Source: an uncultured Lachnospiraceae bacterium (lineage in GTDB: Bacteria; Bacillota; Clostridia; Lachnospirales; Lachnospiraceae). From it: 21,525 nt of DNA. The stretch lies in contig CABUBX010000022.1 in NCBI GenBank assembly GCA_902489925.1, positions 1-21,525 of the forward strand, written 5' to 3'. Shown here in pieces: positions 1 to 7,559 of the stretch. The notes below the pieces were generated by a model. It worked only from the letters and a program-made list of their open reading frames with translations, was not told where the DNA came from and did no database searches. Each line of letters opens with the position of its first letter. Positions within the stretch are counted from its first letter, which is position 1. The translations under genes were made by a program, and so were the position numbers.

Positions 1-56
1 AAGTACAGATATTGTATTTCTGCATGATGGGAACATAGGGAGTCCATATAAAGGCG
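1..56. other. Upstream flank of the broken tadA frame
   Basis: No reading frame here joins the TadA-like frame that follows. In the TadA frame there is a TAG at 36-38, preceded by residues that do not resemble the Walker B region expected at this point of a CpaF ATPase. A second frame is open from base 2 to 73 but has no recognisable motif. Either homology decays through small indels or the sequence was joined from elsewhere near base 48. The window edge prevents a decision. Confidence 0.4.
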
Positions 57-485
57 TTGAATACCGGACATGACGGTTCTTTAAGTACGGGGCATGCAAA
101 TTCTATAGAAGACATGCTCTCAAGAATTGAGACGATGGTTATGATGGGAACAGATATACCTATACAGGCGATTCGAAAGCAGATAGCATCTTCTGTTGAT
201 ATTATCGTTCAGCTGGGACGTCTCAGGGATAAGAGCAGAAGGATTGTTGAAATTGCAGAGCTTGGTGGTGTTTGCGATGGGGAAATTATTATAAATTCCC
301 TTTACAAATTTAAGGAGGATGAGGTCATGGAAAACGGTAAAGATGCCATGATGATTCGGGAAGAAGGAAATTATGAAGGTGGTGCAAAAAGGGTTTTGGG
401 ACGGCTTGTACCAACAGGCAATCATTTGATACATAAGCAAAAGCTTAAAGCAGCAGCACTGAGCATAGAGGAGTTTAAGGTGTGA
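57..485 (+). pseudogene. C-terminal fragment of TadA/CpaF-family secretion ATPase
   Basis: The product matches the end of CpaF/TadA-type ATPases, which power assembly of Tad/Flp pili. The recognisable C-terminal blocks are NTGHDGSLSTGHANS at the start, DMLSRIETMVMMG, then IRKQIASSVDIIVQLGRLRD followed by KSRRIVEIAEL. Walker A and most of the N-terminal half, which would lie upstream, are missing: the frame is closed by a TAG at 36-38. The only local start is a TTG at 57 without a Shine-Dalgarno, inside a conserved block, so it is not a natural start. The stop TGA (483-485) overlaps the GTG start of the next gene, showing the original operon order. It could be a true pseudogene, a gene interrupted by an insertion, or a sequencing frameshift. 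Family identity is secure; functional state is not. Confidence 0.75.
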
Positions 486-1246
486 AAGACAGATGTAAAA
501 AAAGGTGTGCGGATTGTTTTTTCGGGGGAAGGTTTTATGCCGCGGCTATAGGAAAATATATTGTTTTGGATTTTATAATCGCTATCTTATTTTATAATTC
601 GGCAACATTGTTTTTGTGGCTTATGCCGATGATGTTAGTTTACATAAGATATGAGAAGTGTGCATTTATCCAAAAGGAAAAAAGGGCGCATAAGCTGCAG
701 TTTCGTGAGGCTATGACAGCGATGTACGGCATGATTGCATCAGGATATTCGCTGGAATCGGCAATCAAGGGCGTTCCGAAGGAATTAAGCCTTTGCTATG
801 CACAAGAAAGCTGGATTATCAAAGCCTTTTTAAAGATGTCCGAGGCGTTGAAGATGAACATTCCGGCAGTAAAGTGTTTAGAGGGTTTTGCCTTTGAAAG
901 TAATGATGATGATATTATGAGCTTTTATGAAATTATATGTATTGCCAAAAAGTACGGCGGCAGTATGACGGTCGTTATAAAGATGGCGATTGATAAGATT
1001 AGCCGGCGCATAGAGACGGAATATGAGATGATGACAATTATGGCCGGAAGAAAAAACGAATTTACAGTGATGGCACTTATTCCCGCGTGTATTATTTTGT
1101 ACATGCGTGTAAGCTCACCTGATTTAATATCTGTACTTTATACGGCGGCAGCCGGACGTATGGTGATGACATTGTGTCTTGGGTTATATGCAGGGGCGGT
1201 ATTTTGGGGACATATGATGATTAAAAAAACGATGGCAGAAATATAG
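482..1246 (+). CDS. TadB-like type II secretion system F-domain membrane protein
   Basis: 254 residues. Predicted inner-membrane platform protein of the Tad pilus machine, expected to partner the TadA ATPase and the TadC-like protein encoded next. An N-terminal hydrophobic segment (about residues 26-56) is followed by a cytoplasmic T2SSF-type region, with FREAMTAMYGMIASGYSLES near residues 76-95 and a KYGGSM block near 159-164, and two C-terminal hydrophobic segments ending near residue 250. This is the usual TadB layout, though a little short for the family. The GTG start at 482 overlaps the tadA stop (GTGA), with AAGG just upstream, suggesting translational coupling. The next in-frame Met lies beyond the first hydrophobic stretch, so the GTG is preferred. 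Assignment rests on domain pattern and position rather than a diagnostic catalytic motif. Confidence 0.75.
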   Translation: MKDRCKKRCADCFFGGRFYAAAIGKYIVLDFIIAILFYNSATLFLWLMPMMLVYIRYEKCAFIQKEKRAHKLQFREAMTAMYGMIASGYSLESAIKGVPKELSLCYAQESWIIKAFLKMSEALKMNIPAVKCLEGFAFESNDDDIMSFYEIICIAKKYGGSMTVVIKMAIDKISRRIETEYEMMTIMAGRKNEFTVMALIPACIILYMRVSSPDLISVLYTAAAGRMVMTLCLGLYAGAVFWGHMMIKKTMAEI

Positions 1247-1258
1247 GGAGGGGATGGC

Positions 1259-2734
1259 TTGATTTATGCAAATGTAATTAGCCTCGTATTTACAGTATCG
1301 GCCTTTATAGTTTTTAAAAACTATCGGAGGGAGAAGGTAAGGGCGCTGTGGCCAAAATGCAAATATGCCGGTTTAAACTTCGGATTTCCGCTTTTCATAT
1401 GGGATAGGGCAAGCAGTATTTCTAATCATTTTTTAAAAAAAGAAGGAAAAAGATTACATATTAAAGCAAGGCTTGAAAAGCTTATGCCGCTTTGCACGAT
1501 ACAGGAGGCTGAGGAAAAGTTTTATGCCGATGTCATTCGAACATTTTTAGGCACATGGCTTCTTGTGCATATGCTGGCTGTGATTTTCGGTGTTTTGGCA
1601 GATGAAACTTCTGTGATGACAGAAAACAGGGCAGTGCTGCGGCCGTCGGCGGGGGAAGCGCCTTACACGGCAAAAATAGTTATGGAGAGTCCAATAACCG
1701 GAGAAAAGGAAATTGATATTGACGTAAGTCCAAAGCTGTATACCGATGAAGAAATGAGCAGAGCTTTTGCAAAAGCAAAAGACTATATTATGAAAAACGG
1801 ACTGGGCGCCAATACAGATTGGATGAACATAAGAGAGAGGCTTAACTTTATAAAAACGATACCGGATACGGGGATTTCAGCAGAGTGGACTGTAGGGGAT
1901 TATGAGCTGATTGACGATGACGGGAACATTATAAAATCAGAAATCAGACCGGAGGGAGAAAGTACATCAATCACAGTCAAACTTATCTATGAAGATGAGA
2001 CAGAGGAAGTTGCGATTCCGGTGCGCCTTCTCCCTCCGATACAGACCGAGGAAGAAAAATTGCTGAGTGCTTTAGAGAAACAAATTCTTTATGAGGATAA
2101 GATGGGGCGAACGCAGGATGTCTTACTTTTGCCGGAGAATATTGATGGACAGCCATTAACATGGTTTATCCCCAAAGATAATACGGAGGCATTGGTGACA
2201 GGCATGGGGATTTTTATATCTGTGCTGTGCGCGGCAGCAAATGCAGGCAAAACAAAGACGGGGCTTAAAGAGAGGGAAAAACAGATGATTTTAGATTATC
2301 CCGATTTCGTATATAAGCTTGTGCTTTTAAATGGTGCGGGTATGGGACTTAAACCGTCGGTAGAAGCCATGCTTAAAGACGCAAAGCTTGCGGGAAAAGA
2401 TAAGCGGTATGTATGGCAGGAGGTGCAGGCTGTATTAAGGGCAATGTCACAGGGTGTATCAGAAATTCAGGCCTACGAATTATTCGGACAAAGGTGTGCG
2501 CAGCTGCCCTATTTAAAGCTTAGCAGCCTTATGGTACAGAGCCTCAAAAAAGGGGTCGGGGGAATAAATAAAATGATGTCGGATGCGGCTGATGAAGCGG
2601 TCATGATGAAACGGGAAGCAGCCGTAAAAGCAGGGGAGGAGGTGGGAACAAAACTTTTAGTACCTATGGGCGTTTTATTGATGGTTGTGCTTATTATACT
2701 TGTTGTTCCGGCATTTATGACGATGGGATTTTAA
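1259..2734 (+). CDS. TadC-like type II secretion F-domain protein with large extracytoplasmic insertion
   Basis: 491 residues. Second membrane platform protein of the Tad-like system. The order is an N-terminal hydrophobic segment (about 1-18), a cytoplasmic stretch, a second membrane helix (about 94-116), a polar region of about 190 residues (118-308), a third helix (about 312-330), the T2SSF region (motifs DYPDFVYKLVLLNGAGMGL and LSSLMVQSLKKGVGGI) and a C-terminal helix with VPMGVLLMVVLIILVVPAF. The insertion has a beta-rich look with a 'W-x-VGDYELIDDDGNI' segment, recalling degenerate bacterial Ig-like repeats; that fold is inference. Start chosen: TTG at 1259, 5 bases after GGAGGGG; the nearby ATG at 1254 runs into a stop after two codons. 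It follows tadB by 12 bases. Confidence 0.75.
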   Translation: MIYANVISLVFTVSAFIVFKNYRREKVRALWPKCKYAGLNFGFPLFIWDRASSISNHFLKKEGKRLHIKARLEKLMPLCTIQEAEEKFYADVIRTFLGTWLLVHMLAVIFGVLADETSVMTENRAVLRPSAGEAPYTAKIVMESPITGEKEIDIDVSPKLYTDEEMSRAFAKAKDYIMKNGLGANTDWMNIRERLNFIKTIPDTGISAEWTVGDYELIDDDGNIIKSEIRPEGESTSITVKLIYEDETEEVAIPVRLLPPIQTEEEKLLSALEKQILYEDKMGRTQDVLLLPENIDGQPLTWFIPKDNTEALVTGMGIFISVLCAAANAGKTKTGLKEREKQMILDYPDFVYKLVLLNGAGMGLKPSVEAMLKDAKLAGKDKRYVWQEVQAVLRAMSQGVSEIQAYELFGQRCAQLPYLKLSSLMVQSLKKGVGGINKMMSDAADEAVMMKREAAVKAGEEVGTKLLVPMGVLLMVVLIILVVPAFMTMGF

Positions 2735-2749
2735 AAAAGGAGGGTCTTT

Positions 2750-2911
2750 ATGTGGAAAGATTTTTTAATCGATGAAGATGCGGTTGGTGTTGTGGAGATA
2801 ATTTTAATATTGGTCGTATTAATAGGCCTTGTAATTATTTTCAAAAGTCAGTTGACGTCTCTTGTGCGCTCGATTTTTCAAAAAATTAAAAGTCAGTCTT
2901 CCTCTATATGA
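2750..2911 (+). CDS. Flp-type IVb pilin (Flp1-like), 53 residues
   Basis: This is the likely major pilin subunit exported and assembled by the Tad machine. Reading from ATG 2750, the protein begins MWKDFLIDEDAVGVVEIILI and continues with an unbroken hydrophobic helix to about residue 31, then a short basic and polar tail ending at TGA 2909-2911. The short acidic leader, the Glu at residue 16 entering the helix, the small size and the position directly after tadC fit Flp1-family pilins of Clostridia. A strong AAGGAGG lies at 2737-2743, 6 bases before the start. The G13-V-V-E16 segment is a plausible prepilin cleavage region, but the exact site cannot be fixed by eye. Confidence 0.8.
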   Translation: MWKDFLIDEDAVGVVEIILILVVLIGLVIIFKSQLTSLVRSIFQKIKSQSSSI

Positions 2912-2912
2912 T

Positions 2913-4448
2913 ATGGCAAAAAGAGTAAGGACAGACGGATATGCTGATTGGAAATTTAAGGCGGACGGACAGCTCACGGTTTTTATGGCGCTGACAATTA
3001 CGCTTATATTTTCAATAATATTGGCGGCTGCGGAGTCTGCGCGTATCCATGCAGTGAAAATTTTAGCTCAGACAGCGGCCGAGTTGTCCGTGGCATCTAT
3101 ATTAGCTGAATACAATATTCCGCTTTATGAAATGTATGGTATTTTTGCTGTTGACGGAAACAGAGAGGATTTGACCAGGGATATACTTTCCTATGCCAAA
3201 AAGAATGAAGGTGAGGGGCTTTTTAAATTTGAGGCAGAGCAGGTACATATCAGTGAGTTGACGGCACTTTTTGATATGGATTATAAACCGTTAGAGAAGG
3301 AAATTGTACAATATATGAAGCTTAGTGCCAAGGAGGTCATTGAAAAGCAGTTTACGAATGACAGCAATACAATACTTGATAAGGTACAAAAGGACAAGAC
3401 AGCAATCGGAAAGGAAATTTTAGAAAAGGATGCTGCAGCAAAGGCAGAGGCAGAAGCTTTTGAGGAAAAAGAAACAGAAGAAACAGACGGCGGGGGAGAC
3501 CGGGCGGACGTTAAGGACCCAAGGAAAAGCTTGGCAGATATTTTAAAAGACGGCATTTTGTCATGTGTACTTCCAAAACATATGTCAGTTTCTGAGTGCA
3601 GGCTTGAAGAAAAAGTCAATGCCTCCGAAAATCGAATGTGGTGTCCGCAGGTTACAAGCTTTGAGGATGCGGCAGCTGTTGCCGAATATCTCAATGAAAT
3701 GAATATGGCGCCGAAAGCGGTGTCTAAAGCTGAGGAAGGGATTATTGCCGTAATTGTCAATGAATATATATTGAGGCATTTTAAGCAGGCAGCCGTAAAG
3801 ACATCTGATTATGCCTGCGATGATTTTAAAACTCAGCTTCAATATGAAAACGAGTATATTATATGCGGACATGAGGCGGACAGGGACAATTTGTTGGATA
3901 CAATTAACCGGGTAGTGCTTATAAGAACAGTTTTTAATATCGCCTACTTATTTACGGATGCCGTAAAAAAAGCTGAGATTCATGCTGTGGCGGCAGCGCT
4001 GACAACACCATTGCCGTTTTTAGAGTCGGTCGTTTATGTACTTATTATGGCTGCCTGGGGGTATGCGGAGGGTGTTGTGGATGCGAGAAATCTTATGGAC
4101 AAGGGGACGGTGCCGCTGTTTAAAAACAGCACAAATTGGCAGCTGTCATTGTCTTCACTTGCCGATGGAAGGCTTGAAGGCAGCACATTTCAGGAAGGAG
4201 GACTTTCTTATGAGGATTATTTAAGAATATTGTTGACACTCACTGAGAGAAACAAAAAATATGAGCGCATGGAAAACCTTATACAGGCCAATATACGGCT
4301 TGTGGAAGGGTATGAAGGTTTTGATATACGGCGGTGTTATTATGGAATCACATGTTTATTTGAATATAGGGCGCCGTCGAGATTTAAAGCATTTTCAGAA
4401 AAAAATGGTGATTATACAATAAACTATCAATGGTCAGAATGTTATTAA
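2913..4448 (+). CDS. DUF5702-domain protein of the Tad-like locus
   Basis: 511 residues from ATG 2913. A short basic leader (MAKRVRTDGYADWKFKADGQ) precedes one hydrophobic helix (LTVFMALTITLIFSIILAAA) and a long extracytoplasmic region with an acidic, Ala/Glu-rich coiled stretch (about residues 165-205) and a C-terminal part with MAAWGYAEGVVDARNLM and a YEDYLRILLTL block typical of DUF5702 proteins in Lachnospiraceae pilus loci. Its biochemical role is unknown; a minor pilin-like or surface component is likely. The G-QLTV junction before the helix resembles the cleavage sites of the two TadE-like proteins, but Phe stands where they have Glu. The start follows the pilin stop by one base (TGATATG) and has no Shine-Dalgarno, so translational coupling is assumed; a TTG at 2862 overlapping the pilin gene is possible but less likely. 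Confidence 0.75.
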   Translation: MAKRVRTDGYADWKFKADGQLTVFMALTITLIFSIILAAAESARIHAVKILAQTAAELSVASILAEYNIPLYEMYGIFAVDGNREDLTRDILSYAKKNEGEGLFKFEAEQVHISELTALFDMDYKPLEKEIVQYMKLSAKEVIEKQFTNDSNTILDKVQKDKTAIGKEILEKDAAAKAEAEAFEEKETEETDGGGDRADVKDPRKSLADILKDGILSCVLPKHMSVSECRLEEKVNASENRMWCPQVTSFEDAAAVAEYLNEMNMAPKAVSKAEEGIIAVIVNEYILRHFKQAAVKTSDYACDDFKTQLQYENEYIICGHEADRDNLLDTINRVVLIRTVFNIAYLFTDAVKKAEIHAVAAALTTPLPFLESVVYVLIMAAWGYAEGVVDARNLMDKGTVPLFKNSTNWQLSLSSLADGRLEGSTFQEGGLSYEDYLRILLTLTERNKKYERMENLIQANIRLVEGYEGFDIRRCYYGITCLFEYRAPSRFKAFSEKNGDYTINYQWSECY

Positions 4449-4472
4449 GCTTACGTCTGGAGGTGAAAAAAG

Positions 4473-5240
4473 ATGTCCTTTTCATCATATCTGCACACAT
4501 TTCATTTTTCAAGAAATCAAGTATCTCTCCAGTTTTCTTCAATTTCTATAACAGTCCATGAATGTAAAAATAAATACAGGGGAAAAATCCATAAGTCCTG
4601 TGGGAAAAGGACATCTGTTTTTACCTTCAGACGTGAGGGAATATTGACGGTGGAAGCAGGCATATGCATCGCTCTATTTATGTTTGCGTCGTTGTCATTG
4701 ATGTCACTTTTTCAAGTGACCGAAACGTATATGAAAAAACAGCATGCGATAACGCAGACGGCTAAGAAGCAGAGTGTCTTCGTTGAAAGCCGAGATGCGG
4801 TTGATATTGATATTTCCTATGGATATAAACCTTCATTTATGCTTATGTCAGGGATGAATATGCCGCTTCACCATAAAGTTTACATAAAGTGTTGGACGGG
4901 ATATAAGCCTAAAGCATCGGGAACAGATGCGGGAGAGGACAAAAAGGTGTATTATGTGACGGATTATGAGTCTGTCTATCATACATCGAAGGAATGCAGC
5001 CACTTAAAATTGTCAATTCGTCTTGTTCATGAAAGTGCATTAAGCGGCACAGTCAATGGAAGCGGCGGATACTATACACCGTGTGAAAAATGCGGCAAAT
5101 GTCAAAATATTTCGGGCAACTGCTATGTGACGGAGGAAGGCAGGCGTTATCATACTTCGCTGTCATGTTCGGGGCTTAAAAGGACGGTTTATCAAGTCAC
5201 GGATGTTCAGGGCTTAAGCCCGTGCAGCCGCTGCGGTTAG
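4473..5240 (+). CDS. TadE-like membrane-anchored protein with two tandem Cys/His modules
   Basis: 255 residues. A basic N-terminal stretch of about 55 residues leads to REGILTVEAG and a hydrophobic helix (about 57-82), the TadE-type arrangement with probable prepilin-peptidase cleavage after Gly and Glu at position +5. After a linker come two similar modules: residues about 159-210 with YHTSKEC then PCEKCGKC, and 217-255 with YHTSLSC then PCSRCG. Each resembles the small 'YHxxxC-xxL ... PCxxC' metal-binding unit seen at the ends of various bacterial surface proteins; zinc binding is inferred. GGAGGTG at 4459-4465 supports the start at 4473 and hence the long leader. It lies between the DUF5702 gene and the prepilin peptidase. 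Confidence 0.75.
   Translation: MSFSSYLHTFHFSRNQVSLQFSSISITVHECKNKYRGKIHKSCGKRTSVFTFRREGILTVEAGICIALFMFASLSLMSLFQVTETYMKKQHAITQTAKKQSVFVESRDAVDIDISYGYKPSFMLMSGMNMPLHHKVYIKCWTGYKPKASGTDAGEDKKVYYVTDYESVYHTSKECSHLKLSIRLVHESALSGTVNGSGGYYTPCEKCGKCQNISGNCYVTEEGRRYHTSLSCSGLKRTVYQVTDVQGLSPCSRCG
4947..5237 (+). repeat. Internal duplication: two Cys/His modules in the TadE-like protein
   Basis: Module 1 is encoded at 4947-5102 and module 2 at 5121-5237. Both read Y-V-T-(x)n-YHTS-x-x-C-S-x-LK, then a variable stretch, then PC-x-x-CG. Module 1 has a longer variable stretch (Gly/Ser-rich GSGG) and an extra Cys in its CGKC tail. The resemblance is at protein level; the DNA is diverged, so the duplication is old. 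Confidence 0.7.
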
Positions 5241-5255
5241 TTTTTTGGGGGAAAG

Positions 5256-5669
5256 ATGGGAGTACTTTATTTTTTTGGATTATCAGGTGTTGTGATTTTG
5301 GCATTGCAGGATATCAGATATAAAAAGGTGAATATACTTATTCCGGGTATTATCTGGGCGGCTTCACTGCCTATAAGATTTTTTGTGGGAGAAGCAGCAG
5401 ACATGGCAGTCTGTTCGATTTTGGGTGCAATGTTTATTGCTTTGTCTTTTATAACAACAGGGATTGGGCGTGGTGATGGTTTTGTTATCGGAATGACAAT
5501 GAATTGTTTGGGCTTTTCTAAGGGGATACAGGTGCTTTGCCTGAGCCTTATGCTTATGTGTATAGCCGCTCTTTGCCTGCTTGTAGTCAAAAAAGCGGGA
5601 TTAAAAACAGCTTTGCCATATGTGCCGTGGCTTATGGCGGCTTATATTGCCGGGGGTATTTTGCTATGA
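5256..5669 (+). CDS. TadV/CpaA-like A24 prepilin peptidase
   Basis: 137 residues, almost entirely hydrophobic. It should cleave the leader peptides of the pilin and TadE-like proteins at the inner membrane. The two aspartates expected in A24 peptidases are visible: LQDIRYKKVN (Asp about residue 18) on the first cytoplasmic loop and GIGRGDGFVIG, the G-x-GD motif, near residue 73. There is no N-methyltransferase domain, as usual for short TadV/CpaA enzymes. The start ATG at 5256 is preceded by GGGGGAAAG. Its TGA stop overlaps the ATG of the next gene (ATGA at 5666-5669), so the two are translationally coupled. Confidence 0.85.
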   Translation: MGVLYFFGLSGVVILALQDIRYKKVNILIPGIIWAASLPIRFFVGEAADMAVCSILGAMFIALSFITTGIGRGDGFVIGMTMNCLGFSKGIQVLCLSLMLMCIAALCLLVVKKAGLKTALPYVPWLMAAYIAGGILL

Positions 5670-6175
5670 AAGAAAGATTTTATATTGCGGGCAGTCTGAC
5701 GGTTGAAGCTGCTTTTGTCGTGCCGGCGGTAATTTTTGTGTATATTTTTGTTATTTACAGTGCATTTTATATGCATGACTGCATACAGGCAGAAGGTTAT
5801 GCGGAAATGATAGCCGACCACCTTATACAAAGTTGTCTTAAAAACATCGAGCCGGACAAGAAGACAGTTGATTATGAAAGTGAATGGCAGAGTATACTTA
5901 CAGACCGATGGGACAGGAATTTAGATTTAAAAAAGAATCGTATTATACGAACCGGACAAGCAGAGCTTCAAAACAGAATGTTGGCAAGCAAGGTTGAATC
6001 TATAGAAATTGAGAGCGGATTTAATGGATTTATTCATGAGATGCAATGTACCGTAAGAATTAACGGGCAAATGTCATTTCCGATAGAGCTTTTTGGGCTG
6101 GGGGACATAAATTTTGAGGCTGAGAAGACAGGAAGGCTGATTGATGCTGTGAAGTATCTTTGGAAGTATCGTTAA
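5666..6175 (+). CDS. TadE-like pseudopilin
   Basis: 169 residues beginning MKERFYIAGSLTVEAAFVVP, then a hydrophobic helix to about residue 37 and a polar extracytoplasmic domain of about 130 residues. AG-SLTVEAA is a standard TadE/pseudopilin processing site: cleavage after Gly, Glu at +5. The partner peptidase is the gene just upstream, overlapping by four bases. Longer in-frame readings that begin at 5537 lie inside the peptidase gene and add no plausible sequence, so ATG 5666 is chosen. Its role is probably a minor pilin or assembly factor of the Tad apparatus. Confidence 0.8.
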   Translation: MKERFYIAGSLTVEAAFVVPAVIFVYIFVIYSAFYMHDCIQAEGYAEMIADHLIQSCLKNIEPDKKTVDYESEWQSILTDRWDRNLDLKKNRIIRTGQAELQNRMLASKVESIEIESGFNGFIHEMQCTVRINGQMSFPIELFGLGDINFEAEKTGRLIDAVKYLWKYR

Positions 6176-6200
6176 TGAATGAGGATAAGAAGGTGATTTT

Positions 6201-7559
6201 ATGGAGGTGGGTTTTTATAAGGATGTTTACCATGAATACATGGTTATTGATAAAAATCCTGAAGATAAGGAAGGCGGATTTGAAGAACAGCTGCTTCACA
6301 ACAAGGAAATTGCCGGACTTTTAAGAATGAAGATGGAGTATGTCAGTGGCTGTTGTAAGTATTATTATGATATTGGAAAAATGGAGTCGCTTGAAAATAT
6401 CAAATCGGATAAAAGATTGGATTATGCAATTATCATATCTGTTTTTGAGAGAATACGGAAATTGATGGAGACGCTCAATGATTATCTTCTTATTCCTGAC
6501 AATTTATGGCTTGACGCAGCGGGAATATATATAAAAAACGGAATGGAGGAAATTTATTTTACATATGTTCCTTCGTATAAAAAAGATTTTAAAGAGCAGC
6601 TAAAGGAATTATTGTCGTGGCTGATGAAAAGTATTGACCATTGTCAGAAGGATACAGTCATGTTTGTCTATGGGCTTTATAAGATGCTTTGTGAACAGAG
6701 CAATGCGATAGAGGTACTGTGCAAAATGGAATGTGTCAAAGAAACAAAGGATTTTATTAAAGTGTCAGAGTCTGAATCAGAGCGGCAAAAGAAGGTATAT
6801 GAAGATGTTCAGGAAGACAATATTTTTACGCAGGAGAGTATTACTTTTGTGAGCAATGACCCTAAAGAAGATGAGGATAAAGAAAATCAGGAACAGTCAA
6901 AAGGTAGCCTTGTTTGGCTTTTGGTGGCAGCTGCGATGATTTTAGGGGGATTTTTGCTTAATCATACCGTCTGTGATGCGGTATTTAGTGTTTTTGGCGT
7001 TTATTTACAGGGATGGGTGATCCCACTAATATTTGTATTAGTAGCATGTGTGCCTGCGTTTTTCGGGGTCAAAGAAGTTGTTTTCAGTGTGCTTGCAGGC
7101 GTCAGGGAAAGAGAGGATAAAGAATTTTGGAAAGAAAGTCAGCGGCCGGATTACAGTTCACTTGTACATGATGAAACATCGGTGCTTAAAAGGGAGAATC
7201 CTTGTTCAGCCGGTGAAACATCACTCCTTGGAGGGGAAGTATCAAAAGATATGCTTGTTTTAAAACGGATGGATGAAAATAAATTCTGCCGGGATATTAT
7301 TTATGTGACTTCTACGCCGTTTGTCATAGGAAAACAATACGGCAGCGTAGACTATCAGCTGGGTGATGATGTCATCAGCCGCCGGCATTTGGAGATTAAG
7401 AAAGAGGGCAGGCGGTATGAAGCGGTTGACCTGTCCTCTACAAATGGTACATGGTTAAATGGGAGTAAATTTAAGGCGGGTGTGACTTATGAGATAAAGC
7501 AGGGAGATATGCTCAAGATTGCGAATATTCCTTTTTCTGTGATTGTAAGGGGAAGGTAA
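6201..7559 (+). CDS. DUF6382-like / FHA-domain membrane protein
   Basis: 452 residues. The N-terminal about 190 residues resemble the DUF6382 region found in Clostridia beside Tad loci (MEVGFYKDVYHEYMVID start, conserved KMEYVSG). An acidic linker follows, then two hydrophobic segments (about 236-255 and 271-300), a second linker, and a C-terminal FHA domain (about 365-452) with DDVISRRHLEI and DLSSTNGTWLNG, the phosphothreonine-binding SRRH and STNGT loops. It may connect the pilus machine to Ser/Thr-kinase signalling; no kinase gene is visible in the window. The start is supported by AAGGTG at 6189-6194. The last 47 bp overlap the 3' end of the opposite-strand histidine kinase gene. Confidence 0.85.
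   Translation: MEVGFYKDVYHEYMVIDKNPEDKEGGFEEQLLHNKEIAGLLRMKMEYVSGCCKYYYDIGKMESLENIKSDKRLDYAIIISVFERIRKLMETLNDYLLIPDNLWLDAAGIYIKNGMEEIYFTYVPSYKKDFKEQLKELLSWLMKSIDHCQKDTVMFVYGLYKMLCEQSNAIEVLCKMECVKETKDFIKVSESESERQKKVYEDVQEDNIFTQESITFVSNDPKEDEDKENQEQSKGSLVWLLVAAAMILGGFLLNHTVCDAVFSVFGVYLQGWVIPLIFVLVACVPAFFGVKEVVFSVLAGVREREDKEFWKESQRPDYSSLVHDETSVLKRENPCSAGETSLLGGEVSKDMLVLKRMDENKFCRDIIYVTSTPFVIGKQYGSVDYQLGDDVISRRHLEIKKEGRRYEAVDLSSTNGTWLNGSKFKAGVTYEIKQGDMLKIANIPFSVIVRGR

Noticed and set aside
3281..3760. 159-codon open frame on the minus strand
   Set aside because: It lies wholly inside the DUF5702 gene, is Ser/Ala/Phe-rich as expected of an antisense shadow, and has no recognisable motif.
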